A DNA stretch of 12,719 nucleotides from DATFLS01 sp964413425. GTDB taxonomy: Bacteria; Fidelibacterota; JAANXI01. Every line of letters starts with the position of its first letter. The stretch's first letter is position 1. This document shows, piece after piece, positions 1 through 7,637 of the stretch. The notes under the pieces were generated by a model. It made no database searches. It saw only the letters and a list, made by a program, of their open reading frames with translations, and was not told where the DNA came from. A program made the translations under genes and the position numbers. The DNA is taken from assembly GCA_964413425.1 (NCBI GenBank), contig CAYPST010000117.1, positions 1 through 12,719 on the forward strand. The letters are read 5' to 3'.

Positions 1-77
1 TTCACCTCCCCGAAAACGGCGTCGGGACGTTCCGCACCCATTCGGTGAAAACACACATTTTCTAAGTCGGGGTTTTC

Positions 78-125
78 CCTAAGTACAGCGATACTTCGCG
101 AAGCTCTCGTATCGCTCAACTTAGG
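78..125. repeat. Long imperfect inverted repeat (17-bp arms)
   Basis: The arm at 78-94 (CCTAAGT, AC, AGCGATAC) pairs with 109-125 (GTATCGCT, CA, ACTTAGG) at 15 of 17 positions. The only mismatches are the two central bases. The 14-nt loop carries a perfect 10-bp palindrome, CTTCGCGAAG (94-103, overlapping the arm by one base). No T-run follows, so it is not a typical intrinsic terminator. A REP-like or MITE-like dispersed repeat, or a structured transcript end for an upstream gene, fits better. Confidence 0.7.
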
Positions 126-267
126 TATGAGTTGAATTCTCCCGGAGAAACTGACCGATAAAGCAGATTCTGATGATGGCAGGGTCGAGTCTGACGATAC
201 AGGTATACGGATATACAAAAAGTGATATGAATTGCACTATGCCGGTCGCTTCCGGACCTGTCAGGAG

Positions 268-294
268 GAAAGAAATCCTGTTTTGATTTCTTTC
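268..294 (+). other. Leader hairpin upstream of the symporter
   Basis: GAAAGAAATC (268-277) and GATTTCTTTC (285-294) form a perfect 10-bp stem with a 7-nt loop. The stem is AT-rich and has no following T-run. It lies 150 nt upstream of the symporter start and could be a 5' UTR structure or a dimeric DNA-binding site. Confidence 0.45.
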
Positions 295-443
295 TATACG
301 GATGGTGGTACGGCCGTGAAATCGGATGGAAACCCTCTCAGCGGCACACATCATGATTGTTTGCTCCTGAAGGCCACGGGCAGTTGCCGTCGTAAATTAT
401 AGATCTTGGATACGGTGAAGGATAATTAACGGAGGAGAAACCT

Positions 444-2198
444 ATGGGAACATTGGGCTGGATTGACTGGCTGGTCATCGGAGGATACTTTGCGATATTA
501 GTGGGGTTGGCATGGTGGGTGATCAACCAGAAGCAGGACACCTCGACGGATTACTTTCTCGCAGGACGACACCTGGGCTGGTTTGTGGTAGGCGCGTCAA
601 TTTTCGCCTCGAACATCGGCTCGGAACACATCGTGGGGCTGGCGGGATCCGGAGCGACCGATGGGGTCGCAATGGCCCACTACGAGTTACACGCGTGGGC
701 GTTGCTGGTGTTGGGCTGGGTGATGGTGCCGTTTTATGTGCGGTCCCGGGTGTTTACAATGCCCGAGTTTTTAGAAAAGCGATTTTCGCCTCTGGCGCGC
801 ACGATTCTGTCGCTGATCTCGCTGGTGGCGTATGTGCTGACCAAAATCGCTGTGGGGATTTTTGCCGGTGGAATTGTGTTCAGTGTGCTGTTGCCTGAAC
901 TGCGCTTTCTGGGCTTGAACAGTTTCTGGATCGGGTCGATTCTGGTGATTGTCATCACCGGGATTTATACCATCCTTGGTGGTCTGCGGGCGGTGGCATA
1001 CACCGAAGCGCTGCAGACAGTGGTGCTGGTGTTCGGCTCGATCCTGGTGTTGATTTTCGGCTTGCAGGCCATCGGAGGCTGGAGCGAATTACGGGCGATT
1101 GTCGGCGCCGATATGTTTGATCTCTGGAAGCCGATTGTACCGGACGGATTCGAGAGCACCTGGGCACCGGTGATGGAATCCGGCCGCATGGCCTGGTATT
1201 TCAATACCAATTATCCGTGGCCGGGCATGCTGTTTGCCGCGCCTATCGTCGGATTGTGGTATTGGTGCACGGATCAGTACATCGTACAGCGGGCGCTGGG
1301 GGCCCCGAATGAGCAAATGGCACGCCGGGGCTCCATCGCCGCATCGTTTCTGAAGCTGCTGCCGGTGTTCATTTTCATCATTCCGGGGATTATCGCCTTC
1401 GCGCTGGCGAAGAGCGGCCAGATCCCGGCGATGCAGGAGACGATGATCGGTCCCGGTGGTGAGGTGCTGCGGGATGAATCGCAGGCAGCCTTTCCGCTGC
1501 TGGTGGCGTATGTCCTGCCCATCGGAGTGCGGGGGATCGTGGTTGCCGGATTGCTGGCGGCCCTGATGAGTTCCCTGGCGGGCGTGTTTAACGCCTCGGC
1601 AACACTGTTCACCATGGATTTTTACGCCAGGTTGCGTCCGCAGGTGACCGAACGGCGGCTGGTGTGGATCGGGCGGGTGGCCACCACGGTTATGGTGGTG
1701 ATCGGACTGCTGTGGATCCCGGTGATCCAGGGAGGCCGCGGGCTCTATGACTACCTGCAGGGAGTCCAGGCCTACCTGGCTCCGCCGATTTTCGCCGTCT
1801 TTTTTCTGGGAGTATTCCACAAGCGGTTAAACCGGCACGGCGCCCTGTGGGCCCTCATCATCGGAGGTGTGCTGGGACTGTTTGCCATCCTGGTGAATAC
1901 GCCGGAGGCGCTCATAGATGGCTTCACCTATCAGGAGGGATCATTCCTGTGGGTCGTGAATAACATATTCTTCGCGTACTACGGACTGGGAATCTTCCTG
2001 GTGGTATGCGCGGTGATGATCGGGGTGAGTTACCTGACGGATCCCCCGGACTACGAGAAGATCCGGGGATTGACATTCGGGACGCTGTCCGATGAAGACC
2101 GGCGGGCCTCGCGGATCAGCTGGGACTGGAAAGACGTGGTCAGTTCCGTCGTCGTCATTCTGGTGATCGTGATCGTGTATATCTACTTCCGGGGATAA
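444..2198 (+). CDS. Sodium/sugar symporter, SGLT (SLC5/SSS) family
   Basis: This 584-aa inner-membrane protein of the solute:sodium symporter family couples Na+ influx to sugar uptake. It is built of about 14 hydrophobic segments, from residues 5-27 to a last helix at about 555-582. Several stretches match the sugar-transporting SGLT branch as I remember it: FASNIGSEHIVGLAGSG (54-70), WYWCTDQYIVQR (272-283), MSSLAGVFNASATLFTMD (375-392, whose Ser376-Ser377 align with the Na2-site serines of vSGLT) and YDYLQGVQAYLAPP (435-448, whose Gln439 aligns with a sugar-contact glutamine). The start is set by GGAGG 8 nt upstream. It heads a cassette with two GH51 arabinofuranosidases and a mutarotase, so L-arabinose is the inferred substrate; sequence alone does not exclude galactose, xylose or glucose. 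Family assignment is firm, substrate is inference. Confidence 0.93.
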   Translation: MGTLGWIDWLVIGGYFAILVGLAWWVINQKQDTSTDYFLAGRHLGWFVVGASIFASNIGSEHIVGLAGSGATDGVAMAHYELHAWALLVLGWVMVPFYVRSRVFTMPEFLEKRFSPLARTILSLISLVAYVLTKIAVGIFAGGIVFSVLLPELRFLGLNSFWIGSILVIVITGIYTILGGLRAVAYTEALQTVVLVFGSILVLIFGLQAIGGWSELRAIVGADMFDLWKPIVPDGFESTWAPVMESGRMAWYFNTNYPWPGMLFAAPIVGLWYWCTDQYIVQRALGAPNEQMARRGSIAASFLKLLPVFIFIIPGIIAFALAKSGQIPAMQETMIGPGGEVLRDESQAAFPLLVAYVLPIGVRGIVVAGLLAALMSSLAGVFNASATLFTMDFYARLRPQVTERRLVWIGRVATTVMVVIGLLWIPVIQGGRGLYDYLQGVQAYLAPPIFAVFFLGVFHKRLNRHGALWALIIGGVLGLFAILVNTPEALIDGFTYQEGSFLWVVNNIFFAYYGLGIFLVVCAVMIGVSYLTDPPDYEKIRGLTFGTLSDEDRRASRISWDWKDVVSSVVVILVIVIVYIYFRG

Positions 2199-2227
2199 CC
2201 GGAACGGGCGAGCGGAAAGACGAGTCC

Positions 2228-2250
2228 CTCCGGAATTGAACTTTCCGGAG
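2228..2250 (+). other. Intercistronic hairpin between symporter and GH51 gene
   Basis: CTCCGGAA (2228-2235) and TTCCGGAG (2243-2250) form a perfect 8-bp GC-rich stem with a 7-nt loop. It sits in the 94-nt gap between the symporter stop and the next start. No T-run follows, so read-through is expected. It could protect transcript ends or set differential expression of membrane protein and secreted enzyme. Confidence 0.5.
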
Positions 2251-2292
2251 ACGGCTCCGGGTTCGTTGAAGATAATACGGGGGAGAAATTTT

Positions 2293-3867
2293 ATGAGAAC
2301 ACCATCCAGCCGGACCCGACGGTTTACCTGGCTCTTCAGTATACTGATTTTATTTCTTATACCGTTTCTGAATCTGCAAGGTTCGGACGGAGAGGCCTCC
2401 TACGTCGTCGATACCGGCCGGGAGCTGGGCAGGATCAATAAGAATATTTACGGGCATTTTGCCGAACATCTGGGCAAGTGTATCTATGAAGGCTTCTGGG
2501 TAGGCGAAGACAGCGAGATCCCGAACACGCGGGGAATCCGGGATGATGTGATCGCAGCGTTACAACGACTGAATATGCCGGTGCTGCGCTGGCCGGGCGG
2601 GTGTTTTGCCGACACGTATCATTGGATGGACGGCATTGGTCCCAGGGATCAGCGTCCCACCCGGGTGAATATGTTCTGGGGGAATGTCCCGGAGAGCAAT
2701 GCGTTCGGCACCCACGAGTTCATGGATCTGTGCGAACGGTTGGGGGCGGAACCGTATTTCGCCGGGAATGTGGGCTCCGGAACCCCGCAGGAAATGCAGG
2801 CCTGGGTGGAGTACGTAACCTATCCCGGCAACAGTGACCTGGCGAATCTTCGCCGGAAGAACGGACGGGACGCCCCCTGGACGATTCGCTACTGGGGCGT
2901 CGGGAACGAGAACTGGGGGTGCGGGGGCAATATGCGGGTCGAGTACTATACGGATCTGTATCGCCGGTTCTCAACCTATCTCCGCGATTACGGGGAGAGC
3001 GACCTCTATCTGATTGCCGGCGGACCCGGCGGGCGGAACCCGGAATGGCTGGAGGTGCTCATGGACGAGGCGGGCCGGATGATGGATGGGGTCTCCATGC
3101 ATTACTATACGGTTCCGAATACATGGCAGAACAAGGGATCTTCGGTGGAATTCGCCGAGGATGAGTGGTTTGTCACCCTGCAAAAAGCGCTGGGGATCGA
3201 GGACCTGATCCGGGATTATATTTCGATTATGGATCGCTATGATCCGCAGAACCGGGTCGGCCTGATGGTGGACGAGTGGGGCACCTGGTACGATCCCCTG
3301 CCCGGCACCAATCCCGCCTTTCTCCGTCAGCAGAATACGCTCCGGGATGCCTTGGTGGCCGGGACGACTCTGAATATCTTCAATGAGTCCAGAGAACGGG
3401 TGAAGATGGCAAATATCGCTCAGACCGTGAACGTTTTGCAGGCGATGGTACTGACCCAGGGGGAGTCAATGGTCCTGACGCCGACCTATCATGTATTTGA
3501 AATGTACAAAGTTCACCAGGATGCCCAATTATTGGACGGAGCGCTTGAGACCCCGGAATATGAGTATGACGGGGAAGAAATTCCCCAGGTGAGCGCTTCA
3601 GCGTCCAGGGACAATACAGGAACAGTGCATCTCTCACTCTGCAATCTGGATCCGCATGATTCGGTGACACTCAATTGTATCCTGAAAAATGCCGACATCG
3701 GGGACGTCAGTGGGCGGATACTGACTGCAAAAACCATGAACGCCCATAACAGTTTTGATGCTCCGGAGAGCATTGGACCAGTGGCATTTAATCAGTTTAA
3801 GAAAACGGCGAACGGGCTGACTCTCACTTTACCATCGAAATCGGTGGTCGTTTTAACTATAGAATAA
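2293..3867 (+). CDS. Exported GH51 alpha-L-arabinofuranosidase (compact form)
   Basis: This 524-aa secreted enzyme is predicted to remove terminal alpha-L-arabinofuranosyl residues from arabinan, arabinoxylan or derived oligosaccharides with retention of configuration. The start ATG at 2293 follows GGGGGAG; the reading frame is open further upstream, but those codons lack a ribosome site. The N-terminus has an arginine-rich stretch (residues 3-10) then a hydrophobic core (about 11-28), a Sec signal peptide. The GH51 TIM barrel follows, with NIYGHFAEHLG (51-61), LRWPGGCFADTYHW (98-111) and GIGPRDQRPTR (114-124). The acid/base is Glu206 in WGVGNEN and the nucleophile is Glu328 in VDEWGTWY. A C-terminal beta domain (about 395-524) closes the protein, as usual for the family. 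There is no inserted N-terminal module, unlike the second GH51 gene downstream. Subfamily specificity cannot be read from sequence. Confidence 0.92.
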   Translation: MRTPSSRTRRFTWLFSILILFLIPFLNLQGSDGEASYVVDTGRELGRINKNIYGHFAEHLGKCIYEGFWVGEDSEIPNTRGIRDDVIAALQRLNMPVLRWPGGCFADTYHWMDGIGPRDQRPTRVNMFWGNVPESNAFGTHEFMDLCERLGAEPYFAGNVGSGTPQEMQAWVEYVTYPGNSDLANLRRKNGRDAPWTIRYWGVGNENWGCGGNMRVEYYTDLYRRFSTYLRDYGESDLYLIAGGPGGRNPEWLEVLMDEAGRMMDGVSMHYYTVPNTWQNKGSSVEFAEDEWFVTLQKALGIEDLIRDYISIMDRYDPQNRVGLMVDEWGTWYDPLPGTNPAFLRQQNTLRDALVAGTTLNIFNESRERVKMANIAQTVNVLQAMVLTQGESMVLTPTYHVFEMYKVHQDAQLLDGALETPEYEYDGEEIPQVSASASRDNTGTVHLSLCNLDPHDSVTLNCILKNADIGDVSGRILTAKTMNAHNSFDAPESIGPVAFNQFKKTANGLTLTLPSKSVVVLTIE

Positions 3868-4063
3868 GACGGCTAATAATTTAGCGCAGCAAAAGGGACG
3901 ACTCCCGTTAAGCCCTGTTTCTTCTGAGGGGGTGTTGGCCCCGGCGGGGCCATATGTTCTACCAAGAAGCACTCCAAAATCCTCCCCTGTCCAGCGGAGC
4001 GGAATGTTTATCTTAGGTGGGTGTATAGTCCTAAATCATCATATTCAGTGAAGGAGCAACATT
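3868..4063. other. 196-nt spacer with GC-rich hairpin before the mutarotase gene
   Basis: The spacer holds a very strong short hairpin (3936-3952) and a weaker TTAGG/CCTAA inverted repeat (4013-4035), then AAGGAG (4051-4056) before the next start. It is the longest gap inside the cassette, so an internal terminator or a second promoter is possible. No clear promoter motif was found. Confidence 0.45.
3936..3952 (+). terminator. GC-rich hairpin, terminator-like or repeat palindrome
   Basis: TGGCCCC (3936-3942) pairs perfectly with GGGGCCA (3946-3952) around a 3-nt loop. The sequence after it (TATGTTCTACC) is only moderately T-rich, so termination would be weak. It could instead be a dispersed palindromic repeat that has landed between cassette genes; a palindrome with a loosely similar downstream ATT/CTA-rich tail occurs at 8805-8840. 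Confidence 0.4.
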
Positions 4064-5266
4064 ATGGGCAAGAGATTCACACCAATTGGAGCAATACTTC
4101 TGCTAACAATCATTTTAGCAGGTTGCGGGGGAGAGGATTCTCTGTCGGTGGACCGGGAGACCTGGGGCTATTTATCCGATGGCAGGCCGGTTTCATTGTA
4201 TACCCTGGAAAATGCCCGCGATGTGACAGTACAAATCTCCAATTACGGAGGGACGCTTGTTTCGGTGCAGTGGCCGGATGCGAACGGACGGATTGCCGAT
4301 GTGCTTCTCGGTTATTATGATCTGGAGGGTTTTCTCGAGAATAATCCGTATTTCGGCGGGATTATCGGCAGGTATGCTAATCGTATTGATGAGGGAATGT
4401 TTACGCTGAACGGACAGAGATATACGCTGGCCACAAATGATGGTCCCAATCATCTCCACGGCGGAGAGCAGGGATTTGACAAACGCGTGTGGGACACAGA
4501 ACCCATCACCGGGAGGGACAGCGTCGGCGTTCGTCTCCGGTATGTCAGTCCCGATATGGAAGAAGGCTATCCCGGAGAGCTCACCAACGAGGTCACATAC
4601 ACCCTCAACAACAGGAACGAACTGCGGCTGGAATATGCAGCCACCACCACCGAGCCCACTATCGTGAATCTCACCAACCATCCCTACTGGAATCTTGCCG
4701 GCCAGGGCAATGGGAAAGTTTTGGACCACCGGATGATGATCAATGCGAACCAGTTTACTCCCATAGATTCAACCCTGATCCCGAGCGGAGAGATACGGGA
4801 TGTTGCCGGTACACCTTTCGATTTCAGAGAGCCCACCGCCATCGGAGCCAGGATCAACCAGGAGACTTCCCAGCTCCGGTACGGGAACGGGTACGATCAT
4901 AACTGGGTGCTGAACAAGTCCGAACCCGGGGTGCTGACTCTCGCCTGCCGGGTCTCCGAACACAATACCGGACGGGTATTGGAAATATACACGACAGAAC
5001 CCGGTTTACAATTTTACTCCGGAAATTTTCTGGACGGGAGTATCACAGGGAAGAATAATGAGGTATATGAGTATCGGGAAGCCCTGGTGTTAGAAGCGCA
5101 GCATTTTCCTGATTCGCCGAACCATCCCGATTTTCCGTCGACTGTTCTGGAGCCCGGAGAACACTATACACAAACCACCATCTACAAATTCCTGACTGAC
5201 TCCAATGAAAGAAATATCGGGGACCTCACCACACAAACGTACTCTGTCTCTGAATCTATGGAGTGA
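4064..5266 (+). CDS. Lipoprotein aldose 1-epimerase (mutarotase)
   Basis: This 400-aa enzyme of the GalM family interconverts alpha and beta anomers of aldose sugars. Family marks are GRYANRI (102-108), NHLHGG (129-134, His132 catalytic), NLTNHPYWNLAG, FDFREP, and LVLEAQHFPDSPNHP near the C-terminus, where Glu344 is the expected catalytic base. Most family members are cytoplasmic, but this one starts with a basic residue pair, a hydrophobic run and LAGC (18-21), a textbook lipobox, followed by a Gly-Gly linker. It should therefore be tethered to a membrane outside the cytoplasm. The start follows AAGGAG by 7 nt. Lying between two exported arabinofuranosidases and downstream of a sugar symporter, it probably equilibrates released L-arabinose before uptake. 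The tail after the last family motif (about 375-400) is unusual in sequence and probably disordered. Family call is firm; the sugar is inferred. Confidence 0.92.
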   Translation: MGKRFTPIGAILLLTIILAGCGGEDSLSVDRETWGYLSDGRPVSLYTLENARDVTVQISNYGGTLVSVQWPDANGRIADVLLGYYDLEGFLENNPYFGGIIGRYANRIDEGMFTLNGQRYTLATNDGPNHLHGGEQGFDKRVWDTEPITGRDSVGVRLRYVSPDMEEGYPGELTNEVTYTLNNRNELRLEYAATTTEPTIVNLTNHPYWNLAGQGNGKVLDHRMMINANQFTPIDSTLIPSGEIRDVAGTPFDFREPTAIGARINQETSQLRYGNGYDHNWVLNKSEPGVLTLACRVSEHNTGRVLEIYTTEPGLQFYSGNFLDGSITGKNNEVYEYREALVLEAQHFPDSPNHPDFPSTVLEPGEHYTQTTIYKFLTDSNERNIGDLTTQTYSVSESME

Positions 5267-5391
5267 GAATATAAGGGGGCTGAAAAGGTAACGGCTCGGT
5301 CGGATTGGTGAGAGGGCAGAGTAGCCATTCATCTTCTCCTGATACCGGAAGAGGCGAGAATCCGGTTCGAAATCTTAACAAGGGAGATGAC

Positions 5392-7332
5392 ATGAACAGG
5401 ATATTTTATATGAGACGGATCATTGTTTTCTTTGTCTGTCTGTTGTTTATTAGTAGTGCCCGGAGTCAGTCAGGGGTGGTGACCATCGATGCCACGGAAA
5501 CCCGTGAGGAGATCAGCAAGTTTATTTACGGCCAGTTTATCGAGCATCTGGGCCGGTGCATTTACGGAGGCATCTGGGCCGAAATGCTGGAGGATCGCAA
5601 GTTTTACTTCACGGTCCCGGCCGAGAGCGAGGAGGATATCTGGCGCACCACCCGGCAGGAAGCCCGCGTTCTGGCAGCCTCACCCTGGAAAGTCATCGGT
5701 CCTGCGAGGACGGTAACAATGGTTGAAGAGGATTCCTATGTCGGTGAACACACTCCGCATCTTCAGGTCGGAGGATCTGACCCGGTTGGAATTTACCAAG
5801 AGGAGCTGGGAGTGGTCAGAGACAAACAATACAGCGGCTACATCATCCTGGCAGGCGGCGGGAATGTGGGACCGGTACAGGTCTCCCTGGTATGGAACGG
5901 AGGCCGTGATACGCACGTGATCGAAGCAGTCTACAGCGAGTATGTGAAGGTGCCGTTTATGTTTACCGCCGGCGCAAACACAACCAATGGCCGCCTGGAG
6001 ATCACGGCAGCCGGGGAGGGCACACTCCGAATCGGAGCGGTTTCCCTCATGCCGGCCGATAATATCGACGGGTTCCGCAGGGACACCTTCGAACTGCTGC
6101 AGCAGCTCGACGCCCCCATTTATCGCTGGCCGGGCGGGAATTTTGTCAGCGGCTACGACTGGCGGGACGGCATCGGGCCCCGGGACAAACGACCCACCCG
6201 CACCAATCCGGCCTGGACGGGGATCGAAACCAACGATATGGGACTGGACGAGTATATCCATCCGTGCCGGCTCCTTGATACCGAACCCATGATTGCGGTC
6301 AACACCGGCTTCGGGGATGCCTACTCGGCAGCCGCCCAGGTGGAATACGCCAACGGAGCCGCTTCCACGGAATACGGCGGCTGGCGGGCACGCAACGGCC
6401 ACCTGGAACCCTATGATGTGAAGTACTGGTGTGTCGGGAACGAAATGTTCGGCCGGTGGCAGCTGGGGTATATGGAAATCGACGACTATGTACTCAAGCA
6501 TAACCAGGTCGAAGAAAAGATGCGCCAGGTCGATCCCACCATCATCACCATCGGGGTGGGGGACATCGGCGAGGAAGGGGAATGGTCCCGCGAAATGCTG
6601 GAAAACAGTGCAGGCCACATGGACCTGATCAGCGAACACTTCTACTGCTGGGAAGATCTGGCGGATATCCCCGCCCACGTGGCGCAGACGACGGAGCGGA
6701 TTCGCCGCATCGCCGACTACCACCGCAAATTCCGGGAAGAAATACCAGGCCTGGCGGAGAAGAACATCAAAGTGGCCCTGGATGAGTGGAACTACTGGTA
6801 CGGTCCGCATGTGTACGGGGAACTGGGGACCCGCTATTACCTGAAAGATGCCCTCGGTATTGCTGCCGGACTGCACGAGTACTTCCGCAACACCGACATC
6901 TACTGGGGCGCCAACTACGCCCAGACCGTGAACGTCATCGGCTGCATCAAGACCACCAAGACCGACGCCGAATTCGCCGCCACCGGATTCCCCCTGATGC
7001 TGTACCGCCGGGAATTCGGAACCATTCCGATCTGGGTGGAACACAATCTGGAACCCCTGGATATCAGTGCGGCGCTCACCGAAGATGCGAGTGCCCTGAC
7101 TATCGGCATAGTGAATCCTACTGAGGAACATGTCAGTGTTTCATTGAATTTTCAGGGAGTCATACCTGCCGCAAAAGCGTCAACCTGGATCATTGCCGGC
7201 GACGATCCCCGCGCCTACAACGTCCCCGGCGAACCGCGGAATGTCGATATCACAGAGAGCTCCGGAACCAATCTGAATGACACTGTAACGGTGGAACCTC
7301 TGAGCATTACGCTGTTCAGAGCAGCGCTGTAA
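5392..7332 (+). CDS. Exported GH51 alpha-L-arabinofuranosidase with inserted beta-rich domain
   Basis: This 646-aa second arabinofuranosidase of the cassette has a Sec signal peptide (Arg-Arg at 8-9, hydrophobic 10-20, probable cleavage near SARS at 22-25). The ATG at 5392 follows AGGGAG; upstream in-frame codons lack signal-like features. The first barrel strand, FIYGQFIEHLGRCIYGGIW (44-62), is followed by about 150 residues (75-225) of beta-rich sequence that resembles a carbohydrate-binding jelly roll of the CBM4/9 type inserted in many larger GH51 enzymes. The barrel resumes at NIDGFRRDTF (224-233) with YRWPGGNFVSGYDW (244-257). The acid/base is Glu351 in CVGNEMFG and the nucleophile is Glu465 in ALDEWNYWYG. 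A C-terminal beta domain completes it. The insert and a different active-site surround suggest polymeric or differently branched substrates compared with the compact GH51 enzyme at 2293. It ends the cassette. Confidence 0.93.
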   Translation: MNRIFYMRRIIVFFVCLLFISSARSQSGVVTIDATETREEISKFIYGQFIEHLGRCIYGGIWAEMLEDRKFYFTVPAESEEDIWRTTRQEARVLAASPWKVIGPARTVTMVEEDSYVGEHTPHLQVGGSDPVGIYQEELGVVRDKQYSGYIILAGGGNVGPVQVSLVWNGGRDTHVIEAVYSEYVKVPFMFTAGANTTNGRLEITAAGEGTLRIGAVSLMPADNIDGFRRDTFELLQQLDAPIYRWPGGNFVSGYDWRDGIGPRDKRPTRTNPAWTGIETNDMGLDEYIHPCRLLDTEPMIAVNTGFGDAYSAAAQVEYANGAASTEYGGWRARNGHLEPYDVKYWCVGNEMFGRWQLGYMEIDDYVLKHNQVEEKMRQVDPTIITIGVGDIGEEGEWSREMLENSAGHMDLISEHFYCWEDLADIPAHVAQTTERIRRIADYHRKFREEIPGLAEKNIKVALDEWNYWYGPHVYGELGTRYYLKDALGIAAGLHEYFRNTDIYWGANYAQTVNVIGCIKTTKTDAEFAATGFPLMLYRREFGTIPIWVEHNLEPLDISAALTEDASALTIGIVNPTEEHVSVSLNFQGVIPAAKASTWIIAGDDPRAYNVPGEPRNVDITESSGTNLNDTVTVEPLSITLFRAAL

Positions 7333-7637
7333 AATCCGGAGTATCTTAGGAGTGATGAGGAGCGGATACGGGTATTCGTGAGTCTCCAGTGCTCTGCTTT
7401 TCTTGGCGACTTTTGCGGCCTCGGGGAACTTTGTCCCGTCTTCATGGGATCTCTTTGCCGAAGGCATCCCTTGTATGTTACCCCAAATGATTCTTCGGGG
7501 CGAGGCGTTTTCTAAATAGACTCAAGATTGTGTTGACTGCACAGTCCGGAATTGTGACGACCCCGCGAGAGAGACGTGAACTCACCTCTCTGCGCCCGAC
7601 TGAGGACGACCAATGAACACAAGGAAGTGAGGAACAC
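7333..7637. other. Structured spacer between GH51 and patatin genes
   Basis: No gene is seen. The middle part (about 7416-7504) holds several nested inverted repeats: GCCTCG against CGAGGC at its two ends, CGGGG against TCCCG, and GGGAT...ATCCC (7446-7470) enclosing TGCC-GAA-GGCA. This could act as a bidirectional structural barrier or termination region after the cassette, or be a decayed repeat. A TTGACT at about 7534 could be a -35 box but no matching -10 is visible. A strong hairpin (7565-7595) precedes the patatin start. Confidence 0.5.
7565..7595 (+). other. Strong leader hairpin upstream of the patatin gene
   Basis: GCG-AGAGAG (7565-7573) pairs with CTCTCT-G-CGC (7586-7595) with one bulged G. 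After a two-base bulge the stem continues as GTG/CAC (7576-7578 with 7583-7585), closed by an AACT loop, giving 12 base pairs. It ends 42 nt before the GTG start and lacks a T-run, so a 5' UTR regulatory or stabilising structure is more likely than termination. Confidence 0.55.

Larger units (their letters stand above)
1..443. other. Gene-free leader region upstream of the symporter gene
   Basis: No convincing gene is seen here. The last codons of an upstream gene could end at the TAA at 63-65 in frame 3 (about 20 residues, not recognisable). The stretch contains a long imperfect inverted repeat (78-125), a perfect 10-bp hairpin (268-294) and a small operator-like inverted repeat (GTATA, 4-nt spacer, TATAC at 203-216). 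No good -35/-10 pair could be fixed. It ends in a strong ribosome binding site (GGAGG at 431-435) for the gene at 444. The length and structure fit a promoter and 5' leader that could control the sugar-utilisation cassette, but this is inference. Confidence 0.6.

Noticed and set aside
3..65. Possible C-terminal tail of an upstream gene in frame 3, ending in TAA at 63-65
   Set aside because: Only about 20 codons are visible, and the sequence matches no family I recognise. Other frames also run for similar lengths, so it cannot be supported as a feature.
121..541. Two short minus-strand frames (77 and 67 codons) in the cassette leader
   Set aside because: They overlap each other and the symporter start, lack ribosome sites and show no recognisable domain. 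A divergent regulator gene would be expected to be longer and to carry a helix-turn-helix.
1089..1820. 243-codon open frame antisense to the symporter gene
   Set aside because: It is fully inside a well-recognised gene, is rich in His, Arg and Gln as expected for antisense shadow frames, and has no family motif.
5680..7131. 483-codon open frame antisense to the second GH51 gene
   Set aside because: It is a shadow caused by codon bias of the real gene. No motif, signal or ribosome site supports it.
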